DNA of 16,524 nucleotides, from assembly GCA_004297865.1 (NCBI GenBank), contig SCSO01000406.1, positions 1-16,524 on the forward strand, written 5' to 3'. Position numbers and translations under genes: made by a program. The stretch comes from Legionella sp. Lineage in GTDB: Bacteria; Pseudomonadota; Gammaproteobacteria; Legionellales; Legionellaceae. Every line of letters begins with the position of its first letter. The first letter of the stretch is position 1. Below are positions 13,086-16,524 of the stretch, piece by piece. The notes under the pieces are model-generated. The model saw only the letters and a program-made list of their open reading frames with translations, searched no databases and was not told where the DNA came from.

Positions 13086-14948
13086 TCATAACTCCGAATG
13101 AAAATATTCATAAATCCTCTTCGCTAAATGCTCACTAATCCCCGGCACTTTAGCAATTTCCTCAAATGGTGCTTTCGCTAATTCCCTTAATCCACCAAAG
13201 CGATGCAATAAAGCTTGCCGACGTTTAGCACCAACGCCCTCAATACTTTCTAAACTGGATTCAAGACCTACCTTTTGTCGTTTTTTCCGATGAGCGGTAA
13301 TTGCAAAGCGATGAGCTTCATCACGAATGTGTTGCAATAAATGCAAAGCTTTAGAATCTTCGGGTAAAGTAAATTCTCGTTCTTCTTTGGCTACAATCAA
13401 TTTTTCCCAACCCGCCTTGCGAGAAGGACCTTTGGCTATACCTAATACCGTCACACTACTTACGTTTAAGTTATTAAGCACTCGCTTCGCCACGGTAATT
13501 TGTCCTTTACCCCCGTCAATAATGAGTAAATCCGGTAATGATTGTGCTTCAATCAATCGTTTAAAGCGGCGGGTAAGCGCTTGCTCCATCGCCGCATAGT
13601 CATCACCTGGGGTAATTCCCTCTATATTAAAACGTCGGTATTCACTATTGCAGGGCCCTTGTTCATCAAAAACCACACAAGACGCGATAGTAGAAGAACC
13701 TTGGGTATGACTAATATCAAAACATTCCATGCGGGCTATGGGTTGTGATAAACCTAATACCTCCTCCAATGCGGCATATCTAGAGCGGATAGTAGTATGT
13801 TTATTGCTGTATTCCATTACCGAAATACGCAAATTATTTTTAGCAAAATCCAACCAACGTGTTTTGCCTCCTCGCGGATTCACTTGAATTTTACAAGGTT
13901 TACCCCGTAATTGTGTTAAAGCTTGCTCTAAAGCTTGATGATCATTTAAGGGATGATGAGAGAGAATGAGCTCAGGAATACGTTCGGGATTATCTAAATA
14001 ATAAAATCCAATGAAAGCTTCAAAAGTATCTTGCCATAATTGTTCATTATCCGAATGTTCATGCAAATCTTTTTTTGGTACTTCGGGAAAGAAATGACGG
14101 TTATTAAGAACCTGACCATCGCGAATGGTGACACATTGCACGCAAGCAAAGCCAGGACTTGCTTCAATAGCAATGGCATCTGCATCACCGCGTAATTGCA
14201 TCATGCCTTGTTGTTCTTGTACTAAACGTAAATGTTTAATTTGATCGCGAAGTGTGGCTGCCTCTTCAAATTTTAACTGCGTAACGGCCTGTTGCATTTT
14301 AGTGGTCAATTCTTCCAGTAGGATAGAAGACTTGCCTTGCAGAAAACGAATCGCATCTTGTACTGCGCGTTGATACTCTTCTCGATTAATGTAATCGACG
14401 CATGGCGCTGTGCAACGTTTAATTTGATATTGCAAGCAAGGTCGTGTACGTGCATTGAAATAACTATCGCGGCAATTACGAATTTTAAAAACTTTCTGAA
14501 TAACTAATAGGGTTTCTCGAGCGGCAATGCTGCTGGGATAAGGGCCAAAATAATCTCCGGAAGACGGTTTTTTCTTTGCCCGATAGATTTCTATACGAGG
14601 AAAATCAGGATGTTTGGAAATATGAATGTAAGGATAGGATTTATCATCACGCAATAAAATATTGTATTTAGGTCTTAAGGATTTGATGAGATTGCTTTCT
14701 AAAAGCAAAGCTTCTGTTTCACTGCGAGTCACCGAAATTTGAATGGATTTAATTTGACTCACTAAAGACTGCGTTTTTACCCCGCTATTTTGTTTTGTAA
14801 AATAACTAGTGACTCGCTTTTTAAGATTAGCTGCTTTTCCTACATACAAAATAGTGCCTTCTGCATCCAGCATTTTGTAAATACCTGGATCAGCAGGCAG
14901 CTTGGTAAGAAATTGACTTAATTCGTCGGAAATCGCATTTTTTTTCAT
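13086..14948 (-). CDS. uvrC: Excinuclease ABC subunit C (UvrC)
   Basis: The nuclease of UvrABC nucleotide-excision repair, cutting on both sides of a lesion after UvrB binding. The 620-residue protein follows E. coli UvrC (610) throughout. The GIY-YIG nuclease has G22-I-Y24, the YVG variant at 35-37, and ETEALLLE at 77-84 for the 3' incision. Four cysteines (C159, C171, C179, C183) with UvrC spacing probably bind the [4Fe-4S] cluster. A UVR/UvrB-binding helix pair lies at about 210-245. The RNase H-like half has D411 in MECFDISH, D478 in IIDGGKGQ and H546 for the 5' incision. Helix-hairpin-helix motifs follow at about 565-620. The ATG at 14948 lies 11 bases after the letA stop and has no Shine-Dalgarno, so translation is probably coupled to letA. 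uvrY-uvrC is a conserved gammaproteobacterial pair. Confidence 0.97.
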   Translation of the reverse strand: MKKNAISDELSQFLTKLPADPGIYKMLDAEGTILYVGKAANLKKRVTSYFTKQNSGVKTQSLVSQIKSIQISVTRSETEALLLESNLIKSLRPKYNILLRDDKSYPYIHISKHPDFPRIEIYRAKKKPSSGDYFGPYPSSIAARETLLVIQKVFKIRNCRDSYFNARTRPCLQYQIKRCTAPCVDYINREEYQRAVQDAIRFLQGKSSILLEELTTKMQQAVTQLKFEEAATLRDQIKHLRLVQEQQGMMQLRGDADAIAIEASPGFACVQCVTIRDGQVLNNRHFFPEVPKKDLHEHSDNEQLWQDTFEAFIGFYYLDNPERIPELILSHHPLNDHQALEQALTQLRGKPCKIQVNPRGGKTRWLDFAKNNLRISVMEYSNKHTTIRSRYAALEEVLGLSQPIARMECFDISHTQGSSTIASCVVFDEQGPCNSEYRRFNIEGITPGDDYAAMEQALTRRFKRLIEAQSLPDLLIIDGGKGQITVAKRVLNNLNVSSVTVLGIAKGPSRKAGWEKLIVAKEEREFTLPEDSKALHLLQHIRDEAHRFAITAHRKKRQKVGLESSLESIEGVGAKRRQALLHRFGGLRELAKAPFEEIAKVPGISEHLAKRIYEYFHSEL

Positions 14949-14959
14949 ATTAAAGGAGA

Positions 14960-15619
14960 TTAATCGTCTTGCGTAATATCAGCTGGATGCTCAATGATTC
15001 GGTGTTTCATCGCTAAGTAGGTTAGCTCTACATCATTTTTGATCGCTAACTTTTCAAACATGCGATAACGATAACCATTTATCGTTTTACTACTTAAAAA
15101 CAATCTATCCGCTATGTCTTGCACACTCATACCACTAGTGATCATCAGCATCACTTGCATTTCACGTTCGGATAATAAATCAAAAGGAGAATCTTGGCTT
15201 TCCTGCAAACTATTTATTGCCATTTTTTGCGCAATTTCCGCACTTAAATATTTTTCACCTTTAGCTACTTTACGTATCGCGGCAGCCATTTCTTCAGCGC
15301 CAGATTCTTTAGTTAAATAACCCATAGCGCCTAATTGCAAAACTCGAGTGGGTAAAGGATCGGAACACATAGCGGTAACGGCAATGACTTTAATATGAGG
15401 ATTAGATTTTTTTAAACGACGAGTAACTTCCCAGCCATCAATGCCAGGCATTTTCATATCTAGGAGGATGACATCTGGATTATGAGACTTAACTAAAGCT
15501 AAAGCCTGCTCACCGCTTTCTGCATCAGCTATCACTTCAACATCCGACATATCTTCCAATAACCGGCGAATGCCCATTCTAACTAATGCGTGATCATCAA
15601 CAATTAAAACTTTAATCAA
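14960..15619 (-). CDS. letA: LetA/UvrY/GacA-type response regulator
   Basis: Two-component response regulator of the BarA-UvrY / GacS-GacA / LetS-LetA family, which switches on CsrA-sequestering small RNAs. The receiver domain (1-120) has the acidic pair in VDDH at 8-9 and the phosphoacceptor D54 in LLDMKMPG. The LuxR-type helix-turn-helix (about 148-205) contains LSEREMQVMLMITSG and SSKTINGYRYRMFEKL, close to E. coli UvrY. The longest frame begins at a TTG at 15646. I prefer the TTG at 15619, because AAGGAG lies seven bases upstream and the product then begins MIKVLIVDDH, as UvrY begins MINVLLVDDH, with D54 at the family position. The result is 219 residues. It lies 11 bases upstream of uvrC. 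Its partner kinase is not in the window. Confidence 0.94.
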   Translation of the reverse strand: MIKVLIVDDHALVRMGIRRLLEDMSDVEVIADAESGEQALALVKSHNPDVILLDMKMPGIDGWEVTRRLKKSNPHIKVIAVTAMCSDPLPTRVLQLGAMGYLTKESGAEEMAAAIRKVAKGEKYLSAEIAQKMAINSLQESQDSPFDLLSEREMQVMLMITSGMSVQDIADRLFLSSKTINGYRYRMFEKLAIKNDVELTYLAMKHRIIEHPADITQDD

Positions 15620-15626
15620 ATTGATG

Positions 15627-15646
15627 CTCCTTGACTTAATAGTCAA
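15627..15646 (-). promoter_or_regulatory. letA ribosome site overlapped by a small inverted repeat
   Basis: On the minus strand AAGGAG (15632 to 15627) precedes the preferred TTG start by seven bases. A perfect 6-4-6 inverted repeat, TTGACT-ATTA-AGTCAA (15646 to 15631), takes in the first two bases of this ribosome site. The weak hairpin could tune initiation, or as DNA it could be an operator. The alternative TTG start at 15646 is the first base triplet of the repeat, which argues against it being a real start. Confidence 0.5.
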
Positions 15647-15667
15647 TAGAACAAACCGAGTTGGTCG

Positions 15668-15696
15668 ATGTTAACAAGACTGCTCAGTGTTTACAA
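15668..15696 (-). promoter_or_regulatory. Candidate letA promoter
   Basis: On the minus strand TTGTAA (15696 to 15691, four of six) and TAACAT (15673 to 15668, four of six) are 17 bases apart. Transcription would start near 15661, about 42 bases before the preferred letA start and after the end of phhA. It is a pattern match of moderate quality; read-through from phhA is also possible, since no hairpin terminator is visible after it. Confidence 0.35.
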
Positions 15697-15716
15697 TATA
15701 AATATCGTTTTGCTAA

Positions 15717-16524
15717 TCAACATGCACGAATATGAATGTTGGGATTATCGGGATCTATCATAAATAAAGGAGGAAATTCACCCAATTCTCTTACCCGTTC
15801 TAAAATCTTTCCAATATCAGATAGAACAAAATCATAGAGAACCTGATAGTCATCAATGACAAAATAAATAGGCTGTAATTTATCAATACGATAAGGTGTT
15901 CTAAACGCCACGACGGGATCAAAAAGTACGCGAAGGGGTATCTCACTCTCTACGGAATAGACGGTCTCTTTAGTCGAAGATAAAATGCCGCCACCATAAG
16001 CGCGTAAACCTCGAGCGGTTTTAATTAAACCAAATTCTACTGTAAACCAAAACATCCTTTGTAGAAGCGCCCAATCCGATTCAGGAAAGCTTAGCACTTT
16101 ACAAGCGTAGTCATGAACAAAATCAGCATACACAGGATCGTTAAGCATAGGACAATGGCCAAACAGCTCATGAAAAATATCAGGCTCTTTTACATAATCC
16201 AGCTCTTCCTCAGTGCGAATGAACGTCGCTGCTGGAAATTTTTTTTGTGCCAGCAATTCAAAAAACTCCCGTGCAGAAATTAAGGCCGCGACTGGGCTAA
16301 CCTGCCAGCCAGTTGTAGCTTTTAAACGTTGGCTCACTTCAGGAAGTTGCGGAATACCCTTAGCAGTAATTTCTAGGGCTTGTAAACCGGTCAAAAATTC
16401 ATCACAAGCACGACCAGGCAACAATTTCATTTGTCGCTCAAATAAAATAGTCCAAATCCTGTTTTCTTCCTCTGAATAATGAACATAGCCTTCAGAATCA
16501 GGGGCATGTGCAGAATAACGACTA
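15717..16524 (-). CDS. phhA: Phenylalanine-4-hydroxylase PhhA (5' end cut by window edge)
   Basis: Cytosolic iron- and pterin-dependent monooxygenase that converts phenylalanine to tyrosine. The open frame runs without a stop to the right edge of the window. The ATG at 16430 is internal, because the 31 codons upstream encode family sequence (SRYSAHAPDSEGYVHYSEEE) typical of bacterial PhhA. The start codon is not in the window. Numbered from that ATG, iron ligands H87 and H92 lie in EPDIFHELFGHCP and E132 in WFTVEFGL; YGGGILSS and RTPYRID are also present. About 269 residues are visible, close to the usual bacterial length of 260-275, so only a few residues are missing. In Legionella PhhA supplies tyrosine for the pyomelanin route. 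It is followed by letA after about 100 bases. Confidence 0.96.
   Translation of the reverse strand, partial: SRYSAHAPDSEGYVHYSEEENRIWTILFERQMKLLPGRACDEFLTGLQALEITAKGIPQLPEVSQRLKATTGWQVSPVAALISAREFFELLAQKKFPAATFIRTEEELDYVKEPDIFHELFGHCPMLNDPVYADFVHDYACKVLSFPESDWALLQRMFWFTVEFGLIKTARGLRAYGGGILSSTKETVYSVESEIPLRVLFDPVVAFRTPYRIDKLQPIYFVIDDYQVLYDFVLSDIGKILERVRELGEFPPLFMIDPDNPNIHIRAC

Noticed and set aside
15620..15646. letA starting at the TTG at 15646
   Set aside because: This start has no ribosome site, lies in an inverted repeat, and adds nine residues absent from the family; the TTG at 15619 fits better.
16428..16430. phhA starting at the ATG at 16430
   Set aside because: The upstream in-frame codons encode conserved PhhA sequence, so this Met is internal and the gene is cut by the window edge.

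Overview
The window looks like chromosome from a gammaproteobacterium of the order Legionellales (Legionella/Coxiella/Berkiella-like). The base composition is AT-rich. Three genes form an ordered enhA-enhB-enhC operon. Most other genes are core genes: pepA, holC, murJ, rpsT, uvrC, a LetA/UvrY/GacA regulator and phhA. From memory, L. pneumophila carries enhABC, uvrC, letA and phhA in the same neighbourhood; this was not searched. The species cannot be named from the sequence.

Layout, left to right. (1) pepA (5' end cut by the window edge) overlaps holC on the plus strand; murJ ends 13 bases from holC on the minus strand. (2) The 267-base gap between murJ and rpsT holds a promoter candidate on each side. 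Between them is an 84-base nested inverted repeat with GTAG/CTAC ends, which looks like a REP/BIME element. (3) rpsT (GTG start) ends in a bidirectional hairpin shared with an unrecognised 444-residue minus-strand gene. That gene lies alone between hairpin terminators and has a glutamate-rich C-terminus like a Dot/Icm translocation signal, so it is the most accessory-looking gene here. (4) A minus-strand operon follows: a YkuD L,D-transpeptidase (EnhA), a small exported protein (EnhB) and a 1167-residue exported Sel1-repeat protein (EnhC). (5) Divergent from it is a cytosolic PAS-GAF-PAS-GGDEF-EAL protein. Its cyclase motif is intact, but its EAL half lacks key catalytic acids. (6) Convergent to that is a minus-strand block reading phhA (cut by the right edge), letA, uvrC. 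letA and uvrC are 11 bases apart and probably form the familiar uvrY-uvrC operon.

How the genes may work together. EnhA and EnhC act on cell-envelope peptidoglycan, and MurJ supplies lipid II to the same wall. LetA-type regulators govern the transmissive/virulence switch through small RNAs and CsrA in Legionella. A c-di-GMP enzyme and an effector-like gene are typical outputs of that switch, but no regulatory link is proven by this sequence.

No gene-free stretch exceeds 300 bases. No tRNA, rRNA, CRISPR array, insertion sequence or integrase was seen.
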